Positions 28,634 to 36,597 of a DNA stretch of 64,000 bases are shown piece after piece; within the stretch, counting starts at the first letter, position 1, and each line of letters starts with the position of its first letter. This DNA comes from Symploca sp. SIO1C2. GTDB taxonomy: Bacteria; Cyanobacteriota; Cyanobacteriia; Cyanobacteriales; Coleofasciculaceae. Under the pieces are notes generated by a model that searched no databases, was not told the origin of the DNA, and saw nothing but the letters and a program-made list of their open reading frames with translations. The translations under genes and the position numbers were made by a program. The stretch is from the NCBI GenBank assembly GCA_010672925.1, contig JAAHFP010000010.1:1-64000 (forward strand), in the 5' to 3' direction.

Positions 28634-29254
28634 ATGTCCTATGGTGATTTTATAACAATTGATCAAGCGGTTTCTGCCCTAGGATTAACCGTTGAAGATA
28701 TCCCCCATTTTTTTAGTCATATTGCGCCGCTTGAACCTTCTCAAAGGATCAAAGAAACCCTGGATGAGACTTTGAATTTAGCAGCCAATATTAGTACAGA
28801 GAAAGCTCGTTCGGAATTGATTATTACTCCAATTTTGTTAGAAATAAGGCGTAAATTCCAGAGTAGGATTGGTTACTTTTCCGGAAACACATTTAATGTT
28901 GACGAATCTAAAGGCTTAACCGGTGCCTGTGATTTTCTTTTAAGTGCCTCAAGTAATCAGTCTCTAGTTACTGCTCCTGTTTTAACTTTAGTTGAAGCCA
29001 AAGACAATGATCTCCGCATTGGTTTAGGCCAATGTGTCGCTCAAATGGTTGCCGCTCAAATTTTTAATAATAGTAAGGGTCTAAAACAAATATCAGTCTA
29101 TGGTGCAGTTTCCACTGGAACTAACTGGAAGTTTATTTTGTTAGAAAACCAGAAGGTGAAAATTGATTTAACTGAATATTTTATTACCCAGTTAAATCAG
29201 ATATTGGGTATTCTTGCTGAACCTTTCAGGATTTATTTTGCCCAACATCAGTAG
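28634..29254 (+). CDS. Conserved protein with a PD-(D/E)XK-like core, function unknown
   Basis: I start the gene at ATG 28634 (MSYGDFITI); the open frame reaches back to 28574, but those 20 residues are just translated GGGAATT/GGAGAAT heptamers. The 206-residue protein has KARSELIITPILLEIRRKF, GACDFLLSAS and LTLVEAKDNDLRIGLGQCVAQMVAAQIFN. The Asp of the GACDF segment and the Glu/Lys of VEAK match a PD-(D/E)XK nuclease site, and a Gln in the following helix is common there. Proteins of this kind are frequent in cyanobacteria without known role. Confidence 0.65.
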   Translation: MSYGDFITIDQAVSALGLTVEDIPHFFSHIAPLEPSQRIKETLDETLNLAANISTEKARSELIITPILLEIRRKFQSRIGYFSGNTFNVDESKGLTGACDFLLSASSNQSLVTAPVLTLVEAKDNDLRIGLGQCVAQMVAAQIFNNSKGLKQISVYGAVSTGTNWKFILLENQKVKIDLTEYFITQLNQILGILAEPFRIYFAQHQ

Positions 29255-29300
29255 GGGCGTATCGGCGTGCATTGGTGTCAACTTAAAGTGAAATCCTTCC

Positions 29301-29432
29301 CCCACCGGTAGTTTAAACTACCGGCTAATAGCTCAAGTCATCTTAAGATGACTAAACTTCAGGTAAATCCGAAAAATTTAGTCCATTTTAATGGACTTAA
29401 GCTATTAGCCTTGGATTTGAATCCAAGGTGGG
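29301..29432. repeat. 132-bp multi-palindrome element
   Basis: Four palindromes lie in order: a perfect 20-bp one (29305-29324), a perfect 18-bp one (29336-29353), an 8-bp stem (29380-29397) and a 9-bp stem with 2-base loop (29409-29428). They are enclosed by longer-range pairs: CCCACC/GGTGGG at the ends, GGCTAATAGCT (29323-29333) with AGCTATTAGCC (29400-29410), and GACTAAA (29350-29356) with TTTAGTC (29377-29383). The whole can fold on either DNA strand or as RNA. It lies between two convergent genes. Confidence 0.85.
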
Positions 29433-29506
29433 TTAGGTCATCCGAACAACTGGCTATGTCTAGGCTTCAGTTGTAACCAATGCCAAATCCTTCGCCCCTA
29501 CAATTG

Positions 29507-30151
29507 TTAAACTGTACTCAAAATTGATGAGTGCAACTGCTCTACCAAATGGTGAAGTTCACTAGTGTTGAGGCGATAACTCAGGGGATTGGCAATCAAC
29601 CTGGCTGTACTCTCAAAGAGGACATCAATTTCAATCAATCCATTCTCTTTTAATGTACGTCCTGTGGAAACTAAATCCACAATTGCCTCCGACATTCCAG
29701 TAATCGGGCCAAGTTCTACAGAACCGTAAAGTGGGATAATTTCTACCGGTAAATCCAAGTTATTGAAGTATTCCCGGGCGCAGTGAACAAACTTTGATGC
29801 TACCCTTCCGTGAGGGCGAAGATCTAAGGAACTCTGGTAAGGACTAGTCGCTTTGACTGCTACTGACATGCGACAGCTGCCAAACCGCAAATCGGCTAAA
29901 TGAGCAACTGCTGGACTTTTCTCCCGTAGCACATCATAACCGACTATCCCCAACTGAGCTTGACCGTATTCAACATAAACTGGTACATCTTGGGCTCTTA
30001 CTAGCAAAGCTTTAGCTGTACCAGTGGTATCTTCAATCTGGAGTTGGCGGTTAGCTGAGTCCAAAAAGGCACTAAAGTCTAAGCCAACTGCTTGCAGCAA
30101 GCGGATACTATCTTTAAGGAGTGCGCCTTTCGGTAGTGCAATCGTAATCAT
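29507..30151 (-). CDS. hisG: ATP phosphoribosyltransferase, short form
   Basis: HisG joins ATP and PRPP in the first step of histidine synthesis. The 214-residue product is the short (HisGS) type, which lacks the C-terminal regulatory domain and needs HisZ as partner. The visible motifs are [15 protein letters not shown] at the start, [14 protein letters not shown] (about 63), FVHCAREYF, and the PRPP-binding [18 protein letters not shown] (about 154-171). No hisZ or other his gene is adjacent, as usual for dispersed cyanobacterial his genes. Confidence 0.95.
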   Translation of the reverse strand: MITIALPKGALLKDSIRLLQAVGLDFSAFLDSANRQLQIEDTTGTAKALLVRAQDVPVYVEYGQAQLGIVGYDVLREKSPAVAHLADLRFGSCRMSVAVKATSPYQSSLDLRPHGRVASKFVHCAREYFNNLDLPVEIIPLYGSVELGPITGMSEAIVDLVSTGRTLKENGLIEIDVLFESTARLIANPLSYRLNTSELHHLVEQLHSSILSTV

Positions 30152-30721
30152 AAGCTTGGAATTTAGAATTTAGAATTTAGAATGCAGAATTTAGAATGGG
30201 GAACATGAGCGATCGCATTTTCAACCAAATGTCACATTTACATTGATGTAGCACTGGCATCTTGCCAGTGCGGAGACCTAGCAATATCAGCTTAGTTTAC
30301 AAGATTGTGGGGTTTGTACTGCCAAATGTTGCATTTATAGCAAAAGGCAGAGGGCAGAGGGCAGAAGGCTCCAAGGGAAGAGGTTGACAGGTAAAAGTTC
30401 AACATTTGGCGTTGTCCTAATAACCTTAGCTGTGATGAAGATAGCGATCGCTTATGTAGTTGATTTATTCTAAGCCCTCAGCTACCCTGGCACTGTCGGT
30501 AATCACATTTTCCCAGAAAACGCTACCCAATTTCCCGACATCTCCAGGTTATCCCTTGGGCGGGTTTTGTCTGAAAATTGTCGCCAAATGCGCTAACGGC
30601 GACTCTAAATCATTCCCTACAAATGTACGGAATTTTTTAGCCAGTTCTCAATTTATTCTATGGGCAATCCTTGTGACTGATGCCGTTATTTTGTGCTAGT
30701 ATTATTTTATAATAGGAAAAG
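30152..30721. other. Intergenic region with palindrome, degraded MITE-2 and no certain gene
   Basis: It holds a TTAGAAT heptamer run (30160-30197), a 21-bp GCACTGGC...GCCAGTGC palindrome (30251-30271), the degraded MITE-2 copy B, and a stretch open on the plus strand (30460-30699, 79 codons) with no ribosome binding site or recognisable sequence. The last could be decayed coding DNA of either strand. Confidence 0.5.
30336..30440. mobile_element. MITE-2, copy B (degraded)
   Basis: The left end TATAGCAAAAGGCAGAGGGC and the TTGACAGGTAAAAGTTC and GTTGTCCTAA blocks match the copies at 41193 and 63064. The right end is eroded. Confidence 0.6.
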
Positions 30722-30780
30722 TGTGCACTTATATATAAAGTGCCAAGTTCAAGCATAAATATTGCAACCGACCTGAATCT
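30722..30780. repeat. Left direct repeat flanking the CopG-type gene
   Basis: About 59 bp closely similar to 31188-31246, including AAAGTGCCAAGTTCAAGCAT. See the findings list. Confidence 0.75.
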
Positions 30781-30847
30781 TAAATCTAGGCTTTTTTATA
30801 TAAAGTTGGTACATTTGAGGTGATTCCTAGAAAAGGATGTACCTATC

Positions 30848-30880
30848 GTAGGGTGTGTTAGCGCAGCGTAACGCACCACA
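30848..30880. repeat. Dispersed repeat GTAGGGTGTGTTAGCG...CGTAACGCACC
   Basis: This inverted-repeat-like unit recurs at 49132-49162 and, inverted, at 51707-51736. GTGTGTTAGCG and CGTAACGCAC are the two arms. Confidence 0.75.
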
Positions 30881-30907
30881 CTACGGCTACAAACAGTGGA
30901 GAAACTG

Positions 30908-31156
30908 ATGAGTATTCAAAACATTCCACAAACTGATTCTATACAAGAGTTAGCCGAGTTCTGGGATACCCACGATCTTACTGATTTTGAACAGCAGTTG
31001 GAAGAGGTAACAGAACCTATTTTTGAGGGAAAAGCGGTGGTGCAAATCTACTTGCAGCCTCAAGAAATGGCAGTAGTTAAAGATGTAGCTCAATCCCAAG
31101 GAATTAATTATGTGGACTTGATTCGGGAATGGGTGTTAGAAAAGGTTCGTGGTTGA
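30908..31156 (+). CDS. CopG/BrnA-like antitoxin, apparently orphan
   Basis: The product is 82 residues from ATG 30908, chosen because GGAGA lies 5 bases upstream; the GTG at 30896 overlaps that site. The pattern ELAEFWDTHDLTDFEQQLEEVTEP followed by VQIYLQPQEMAVVKDVAQSQGINYVDLIREWV is that of CopG-type antitoxins with a C-terminal ribbon-helix-helix. No BrnT or other toxin gene lies on either side, so it is an orphan antitoxin or one whose toxin is elsewhere. The gene sits between two 59-bp direct repeats. Confidence 0.7.
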   Translation: MSIQNIPQTDSIQELAEFWDTHDLTDFEQQLEEVTEPIFEGKAVVQIYLQPQEMAVVKDVAQSQGINYVDLIREWVLEKVRG

Positions 31157-31187
31157 TTTATTTGTAGTCTAGTTAAAGTCAATTTGG

Positions 31188-31246
31188 TGTACGCCCATAT
31201 ACAAAGTGCTAAGTCCAAGCATATATATTGTAACTGACTGAATCCT
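31188..31246. repeat. Right direct repeat flanking the CopG-type gene
   Basis: This is the partner of 30722-30780; it begins TGTACGCCCATATACAAAGT and ends just before the next gene's stop codon. Confidence 0.75.
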
Positions 31247-31250
31247 ATCT

Positions 31251-32402
31251 TTAATCTTGCTGTAATTGCTTCAGTCGCCCTAATACTCTTTGCTGCTTAG
31301 CAGTATCTCCTTGTTCAGCAAATAGCTGTGCAGCCTTTTTGTAATCCTGAGTGGCTTTTTGCTTGTTCCCCAATTTGGAATAGACAACTCCACTATTGGC
31401 GTATGCATCAGCAGACTCAGGATTAATTGTGATCGCTTGTTTGAAATTAGCGATCGCTAGGTCTAATTCCCCTCTGTCGTAGTAGGCAATCCCACAATTG
31501 TTGTAAGATTCAGCAGACTCAGGATTAATTTGGAGAGCTAGGTTGAAATCAGTGATCGCTAGGTCTAATTCTCCTCTGTCAGAGTAAGCAACCCCACGGT
31601 TGTTGTAGGCTTCAGCATTCTCAGGATTAAATTTAAGGGCTTGAGTGTAATCAGCGATCGCTAGGTATAGCTCTCCTTGTTTGCGGTAGGCAAACCCACG
31701 ATTGTTGTAGGCTTCAGCATTCTCAGGATTAAATTTAAGGGCTTGAGTGTAATCAGCGATCGCTAGGTATAGCTCTCCTTGTTTGCAGTAGGCAAACCCA
31801 CGATTGTTGTAGGCTTTAGCATCCTCAAGATTAATTTTAAGAGCTTGAGTGTAATTAGTGATCGCTAGGTCTAATTCTCCTTTGTCAGAGTAGGCATTCC
31901 CACGATTATTGTAGGCTTTAGCATCCTCAGGATTAATTTGAAGGGCTCGATTGTAGTCAGCGATCGCTAGGTCTAATTTTCCTTTGTCGTAGTAGGCAAG
32001 CCCACGATTGTAGTAGGCTTTAGCATCCTCAGGATTAATTTCCAGGGCTCGGTTGTAGTCAGCAATGGCTAGGTCAAGTTCCCCTTTGTCGTAGTAGTCA
32101 TTCCCACGATTGTAGTAGGCTTTAGCATCCTCAAGATTAATTTCCAGGGCTCGGTTGTAGTCAACAAAGGCTTCCTGAGTAGCCCTAGGAACAGTAGATT
32201 GTGACAAAGAGATTATTTTGAGTTTCGATAGCACCTCGAAAGCAAAAGCACTAGCATGTTGAGATGCTTTTTCCTGTCGAATGTCTTCCGGTTCTACCGA
32301 ATTATCATTTTTCCCTTCAATTAAATCGGAAATACCTCTAATCTCGACCGCTTGCATATCAGGATAAGCAAAGGCTGCACTCAAGAATCCGAACCCTTCC
32401 AT
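31251..32402 (-). CDS. TPR protein with a truncated nucleosidase domain at its N-terminus
   Basis: The 383-residue frame starts MEGFGFLSAAFAYPDMQAV, which is the middle of the nucleosidase domain seen at 10030 (Glu188 region); the GISD Asp is kept, but the first ~186 residues are missing. From about residue 75 there are about nine 34-residue TPR units (AKAYYNRGNDYYDKGELDLA...). An intact relative would be nucleosidase plus TPR, like other EAD/STAND-linked proteins. The sequence upstream of 32402 is occupied by a family-3 repeat (32438-32501), so the gene was probably cut there. Whether the TPR part is expressed is unknown. Confidence 0.75.
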   Translation of the reverse strand: MEGFGFLSAAFAYPDMQAVEIRGISDLIEGKNDNSVEPEDIRQEKASQHASAFAFEVLSKLKIISLSQSTVPRATQEAFVDYNRALEINLEDAKAYYNRGNDYYDKGELDLAIADYNRALEINPEDAKAYYNRGLAYYDKGKLDLAIADYNRALQINPEDAKAYNNRGNAYSDKGELDLAITNYTQALKINLEDAKAYNNRGFAYCKQGELYLAIADYTQALKFNPENAEAYNNRGFAYRKQGELYLAIADYTQALKFNPENAEAYNNRGVAYSDRGELDLAITDFNLALQINPESAESYNNCGIAYYDRGELDLAIANFKQAITINPESADAYANSGVVYSKLGNKQKATQDYKKAAQLFAEQGDTAKQQRVLGRLKQLQQD

Positions 32403-32437
32403 ATACTTAATGTTTTAGACTAATCCGGGATAGTGCT

Positions 32438-32501
32438 GGGCGGGTTTTGAGCGGAATATTCGGGTCAAATGGGCTAAATTGTCGCTAAACCCGCCCCTAC
32501 A
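32438..32501. mobile_element. Short inverted-repeat element, family 3
   Basis: It starts GGGCGGGTTTTGAGCGG and ends CGCTAAACCCGCCCCTACA, with a 10-bp GGGCGGGTTT/AAACCCGCCC inverted repeat at the ends. Other copies are at 9001 and 47308. Confidence 0.75.
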
Positions 32502-32583
32502 GTATGTGTAATATAATTCACATTAAACCTATTTTCGCTCTCCTCATTAGAACGATCGCTTAATTGAGCAATTGTCCCTGAGC

Positions 32584-32910
32584 TCAATTGGGAAAGCTAG
32601 GAAAAAATAACTTAACTGTTCCAGCCGCAATAGCTAAGACAAATCCTACCACCACCGATCGATTGATAAACTCTTGGGTATCCAAGCGCTTGCCAATACC
32701 TTTGACCTCAACTTCCAAGTTTTTGATCTCTCCTTCGAGTCGGACTTGTCCAATTTTAACCTCGACTATCTCTTTTTGGAGATTGTCAAACTTCTCATCG
32801 ACATCTTTTTGGAAGTTCTCAAACTTCTCATCCATGCGATCGAGCTTTTGATTGATTTGTCCTAAAACCTCTTCCAGGGAATAGGTCACTTTCACAGAGT
32901 CTTGATTCAT
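32584..32910 (-). CDS. Small coiled-coil protein with C-terminal membrane anchor
   Basis: The 108-residue product has a helical N-terminus (SLEEVLGQINQKLDRMDEKF), heptad repeats to about residue 82, then VVVGFVLAIAAGTVKLFF as a single membrane helix. Proteins like this are common in cyanobacteria with unknown role; bacterial DUF1640-like coiled-coil membrane proteins are a loose resemblance. It is followed upstream by a TTAGAAT heptamer run. Confidence 0.65.
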   Translation of the reverse strand: MNQDSVKVTYSLEEVLGQINQKLDRMDEKFENFQKDVDEKFDNLQKEIVEVKIGQVRLEGEIKNLEVEVKGIGKRLDTQEFINRSVVVGFVLAIAAGTVKLFFPSFPN

Positions 32911-32983
32911 AATAATTTAGAATTTAGAATTTAGAATTTACTGCTTATCGACACCTCTCACACTCCCTGCACCTCATCTAGAT

Positions 32984-33304
32984 TTACTTCCTGATTAAAC
33001 CGTATATACAGATAGGAACTACTACTAAGTCAATCCCTACATGAAAAATACTAAAAGGGTTAGGGTGAAGGAAGAAAAAGCGGTAGATTCCTAAGATACC
33101 TCCAATGCTGGGTAAAATTGCACCGAACCATAGCGCTAGACGATTACGGCGCAATAGAAAAATACCAATAATTAAGTAAATAATTCCGAAACCTGCTGCA
33201 CCTATAACATGATGTTCTCTGGGATATATCTGAAGTTGTACAACATGGGTGACACTGGAAATTATCATCAAAATACCGGCAATTTGGCGGAGTCTTTGCA
33301 TCAT
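32984..33304 (-). CDS. Small four-helix membrane protein
   Basis: The 106-residue protein has three to four hydrophobic segments (IAGILMIISSVTHVV, IIYLIIGIFLL, LALWFGAILPSIGGILGIY, VGIDLVVVPICIYGLI). I do not recognise the family. It follows the ATPase gene of the ECF-type transporter with a gap of 40 bp on the same strand, so it could belong to that operon. Confidence 0.6.
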   Translation of the reverse strand: MMQRLRQIAGILMIISSVTHVVQLQIYPREHHVIGAAGFGIIYLIIGIFLLRRNRLALWFGAILPSIGGILGIYRFFFLHPNPFSIFHVGIDLVVVPICIYGLIRK

Positions 33305-33344
33305 TTTTTTTGCTTCTTTTTGGACTGAAGTCCTACTACTTTCC

Positions 33345-34688
33345 CTACTTAGTCAACTGCACTACACGAGGGTTGAGTATCTTAGCAACTCCTGGATCAT
33401 GGGAAGTAAAAATGAGCACTCCTCCTTGCTCAGTAAAAGTTTTTAGGGTTTGGAGCATCAAGGTAAGAGATGTGGGGTCTTGCCCTACCATAATTTCATC
33501 CAACAGGCAGATGCGGGGTTGACGTACTAGAACAGCTCCTAGGGCTAAGCGACGTTTTTGACCCTGGGATAAGGCGTGGGGGTGTTGTTCTAAGCAATGA
33601 TTTAGGTTTAGTTGTTCGAGCAGTGCCTCAGCTTTTTTGGGGGAAACACCGGATTGGGTTACCTCCGCCTGTACACTTTCGGCAAACAACTGGTGGTTGG
33701 GATTCTGCAATACGAAACCGACGAACCTGGCAATTTTTACCACTGTGCTGCGAGTTAGATCTCGTCCCAGGATTTCGAGTCTACCGGTGCTAGGCTTAAG
33801 CAAACCACTGAGGAGCTTGAGTAAAGTAGTTTTACCACAGCCATTATCCCCCTTGAGTAATACCACCTCTCCAGCAGCAACCTGTAAGTCAGGAAAGGCC
33901 GGATAACCTCCCCAACTCAGGTTTTGGGTTTGTAGAACAACTTCATACTGACTGCCGGGAGGGGAATAATTGGCAGGGACTGGAGAAGCCGAATCCTCTG
34001 CAGTCGGTGTAGATAACTCCCCAGGCTTAATACAACCATTGTTAATAAAGTAGGCGCGATCGCATAAGTGCTGCAATAGTTCTAAACGATGCTCGATTAA
34101 CAACACTGCTTGTCCCTGAGTAACACGCTGCTGTAGAAGTTCGAGGAGCAGTTTCACCCCTGCTGTATCGAGAAAGGCAAAAGGCTCATCTAGCAGCAGA
34201 ATATCTTGATGCTGGGTGAGCAAGCAAGCTAGTAGTAGTCGTTGTTTTTGCCCTGCGGAGAGTTGGCGAATAGCCCATGCCTTCTGAGATACTAGGTCAA
34301 ACTCCATCAGAGTTGCTGAGGCTAGGGATTTTATTTGCTCAGGAGGCAGGTTCCAGTTTTCTAAACCAAAGACTACTTCATTCCAGACTTGATCAGTAAA
34401 CAACTGAGTTTCTACATTCTGCAGCATAATGCCCATAAATTGCGATCGCTGTCGAATGGAGTTGTGGGTAATCTCGCTACCACGATAGAGCACCTGTCCC
34501 GATAGTTTACCCCCGGTATACTCTGGGGCAATGCCAGTGATACAGTTTAACAGGGTACTTTTGCCACTACCGGTAGCTCCCGCCAGTACCACCAGTTCAC
34601 CAGCCTGGAGGGTGAGGTTAATATTCTGGATCGTGGGTTGCTTCTGCCCCACATGGGTAAAGTTCAGATCTACCACTTCTAAAAGCAT
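33345..34688 (-). CDS. ECF transporter ATPase, two ABC domains fused
   Basis: The 447-residue protein is two ATP-binding cassettes in one chain. The first has Walker A GATGSGKST (about 36-44), signature LSAGQKQRLLL and Walker B ILLLDEPFA; the second has GDNGCGKTT, LSQGQKRRLAL and ICLLDEIMVGQD. In most ECF transporters EcfA and EcfA' are separate. Together with EcfT (34818) and the S-like component (35506) it energises uptake of a vitamin or related solute. The order S-T-A-A' on one strand supports a single operon. Confidence 0.85.
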   Translation of the reverse strand: MLLEVVDLNFTHVGQKQPTIQNINLTLQAGELVVLAGATGSGKSTLLNCITGIAPEYTGGKLSGQVLYRGSEITHNSIRQRSQFMGIMLQNVETQLFTDQVWNEVVFGLENWNLPPEQIKSLASATLMEFDLVSQKAWAIRQLSAGQKQRLLLACLLTQHQDILLLDEPFAFLDTAGVKLLLELLQQRVTQGQAVLLIEHRLELLQHLCDRAYFINNGCIKPGELSTPTAEDSASPVPANYSPPGSQYEVVLQTQNLSWGGYPAFPDLQVAAGEVVLLKGDNGCGKTTLLKLLSGLLKPSTGRLEILGRDLTRSTVVKIARFVGFVLQNPNHQLFAESVQAEVTQSGVSPKKAEALLEQLNLNHCLEQHPHALSQGQKRRLALGAVLVRQPRICLLDEIMVGQDPTSLTLMLQTLKTFTEQGGVLIFTSHDPGVAKILNPRVVQLTK

Positions 34689-34817
34689 TAGGTGTTAGGT
34701 GTTAGGTTTTAGGTTTTAGGTTTTAGGTGCTAGATGGTAGGTGTTAGATTTTATACCAAAAATTAAAAGTCCTGAAATACATACCTCCTGCCTCCGGCTT
34801 CCTGCCTTCAGACCACG

Positions 34818-35519
34818 CTAACCTCTCCCTTCTAGATAAACAATCAGGCTCAACCAAAGCAGTGCGCCAAGGCAAAATAGGGTATCTCGCAATTGCCAAC
34901 GGATTGGTTTACTGTTGCTGCGTGGTGCAGTAGGGGAATAACCTCGGGTTTGTAGACCAATTGTCACCTCATCGGCATAAGTCACCATTTGAAATACCAA
35001 AGGCACTATCAAGCCGAAAAACCATTTTCCTGGTTGGCGGCTCAAATTAATTCCCCGCAGCTGATTCGCTTCCCAAATCCGTTGCATTTCCTGCATTGTT
35101 AGGGGAAAGAACCGCCAAATCAGCATCAAGCTGAGGGTCAAAAAACTAGGTAGTCGGGCAACTTGTAGGGCTCGAATCAGATCTGCCGGAGGAGTGCTTA
35201 GAGCTAAAACTGGTGCAGGTAGGGCAAATGCTGCTAGTAGTCTTAGGGCGTTAAAGACAGCTATTAGCCAATCTTCCAATAACCAGAAAGAGAATAAGAT
35301 AAATATGGTCAACGAGACCAAGGCGTATAGTAGCACAGCAGGTCGAACCCTGATCTGAGTCAGCAGCAGCAACAATCCGCCCACTAGCACTAGCATGGCT
35401 ACCATCTTCGTCAAGACAAGAGCCAAACCGATTATTACCACACACAAACCTATTTTCAGGAATGGGTTAATCGGGGTAAGCCAACTATATTTGGGTTGTA
35501 ATCGCTTAGATATCTGCAT
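34818..35519 (-). CDS. ecfT: ECF transporter transmembrane component EcfT (CbiQ-like)
   Basis: The 233-residue protein has five to six hydrophobic helices and the coupling-helix pattern around QMVTYADEVTIGLQTRGYSP, where an A-R-G type motif contacts the ATPase grooves (family knowledge). It overlaps the S-component gene by 14 bases. It transmits ATP-driven motion to the substrate subunit. Confidence 0.8.
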   Translation of the reverse strand: MQISKRLQPKYSWLTPINPFLKIGLCVVIIGLALVLTKMVAMLVLVGGLLLLLTQIRVRPAVLLYALVSLTIFILFSFWLLEDWLIAVFNALRLLAAFALPAPVLALSTPPADLIRALQVARLPSFLTLSLMLIWRFFPLTMQEMQRIWEANQLRGINLSRQPGKWFFGLIVPLVFQMVTYADEVTIGLQTRGYSPTAPRSNSKPIRWQLRDTLFCLGALLWLSLIVYLEGRG

Positions 35520-36042
35520 CCAGCTTACCTGCTCGCTTGAGTTGACTCACGATCTTTTCCCCTAGCCACCAGCCAATAGCACCGGTAATACCTGACGCAA
35601 TCGCTAAACTGCCAATTAACCAAGGTTTGGTTAAGACTTCGCCAAATCTATCCCCCAAAATTAATCCTGCACTCACCATACCAATGATAAGACCACTGAC
35701 AAAGAACACCACTGTTCCTAGTAATCGGTTCCCCTTAATCCGATAATTTCCTCGGAAAAACACCACAGCTTCTGTTAGTAAAGTAGTGAGCCCCAAGTAC
35801 AGCGTACTCACGGGGGAAATCAGTCCTAGTAAGACTGCCAGGGGTACAATCATCAGCGCCACACTACCTCTTTTTTGTAGCTTAGCCATACCCAAGGTGA
35901 GGAAAATGCCCCCGATGGGAGCCCAAGCTACTAGTTGGAAAAAGGGAGGTACTAACGAGCCAATCACAAACACCGATGCTACCATGCCGATGGACATGAA
36001 GGCAGCAAAAACGTAGTCTCGTAAACTCCAGGGGTTTTTCAT
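35506..36042 (-). CDS. ECF S-component-like membrane protein, MptD family
   Basis: The 178-residue protein starts with WSLRDYVFAAFMSIGMVASVFVI and continues with helices separated by short polar loops (AKLQKRGSVALMIVPLAVLLGLI and TVVFFVSGLIIGMVSAGLI). It resembles the MptD/Trep_Strep S components. S components bind substrate, but nothing here identifies the ligand; no riboswitch is visible in the 555 bp upstream. It begins the operon. Confidence 0.7.
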   Translation of the reverse strand: MKNPWSLRDYVFAAFMSIGMVASVFVIGSLVPPFFQLVAWAPIGGIFLTLGMAKLQKRGSVALMIVPLAVLLGLISPVSTLYLGLTTLLTEAVVFFRGNYRIKGNRLLGTVVFFVSGLIIGMVSAGLILGDRFGEVLTKPWLIGSLAIASGITGAIGWWLGEKIVSQLKRAGKLDADI

Positions 36043-36597
36043 ATCTTTGAAGTAAGAAGTAGGGAAGGTCGAATTTAGAATTTAGAATTTAGAATTTAGA
36101 ATTTAGAATTGGGAATTGGGAATTGGGGATGTACCTCACGAATGGGAGATCTGCGATATAAACGCATTGAACAACAAGTCAGTATTTTTAGCTGCTCTAA
36201 TCTTCCAAAGATTACCATGCTTTTTACAGTTTTTACTCAAGATATGATTAATCAATCCATGACATAGCATTCAATCATTGATAATGAACAATGAATAACG
36301 ACCTCTCCAGAGAAAGAAGAGGATTGAATTTAAGGAAAATATCTTTTTATTTTCTTCATAAATGAATAAGTCGTAGACAAAATTAACCAATTAGCCATTA
36401 TCAATTAGCCATTAGCCATCATCAATTGTTTAACTATATTTATGTTTAAGTATTCCTTCTGAATCATTAAATAAACATCAATTATGTTATAATTAACTTA
36501 GTTACATTTGAGCACCAAACAATTTATTATATAGCAGCTCATAGCTATCAGCTAATGGCACAGTAAATCCCGATCCAATCTGTAGTTATTCACCACT
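36043..36597. other. Intergenic region upstream of lysS
   Basis: A TTAGAAT/GGGAATT heptamer run (36070-36127), short AATTAGCCATT repeats (36388-36425) and otherwise AT-rich sequence are seen. TATAAT at 36488-36493 could be the -10 box of lysS, about 105 bp before the start; no good -35 is seen. No gene is apparent. Confidence 0.4.

Noticed and set aside
29409-29428. CCTTGGATTTGAATCCAAGG as a tRNA T-arm
   Set aside because: It is a plain hairpin in the multi-palindrome element; no acceptor stem or anticodon arm is present.
30460-30699. 79-codon plus-strand frame
   Set aside because: No ribosome binding site, no recognisable sequence in either strand, and bordered by a degraded MITE-2. Perhaps decayed DNA; not listed as a gene.
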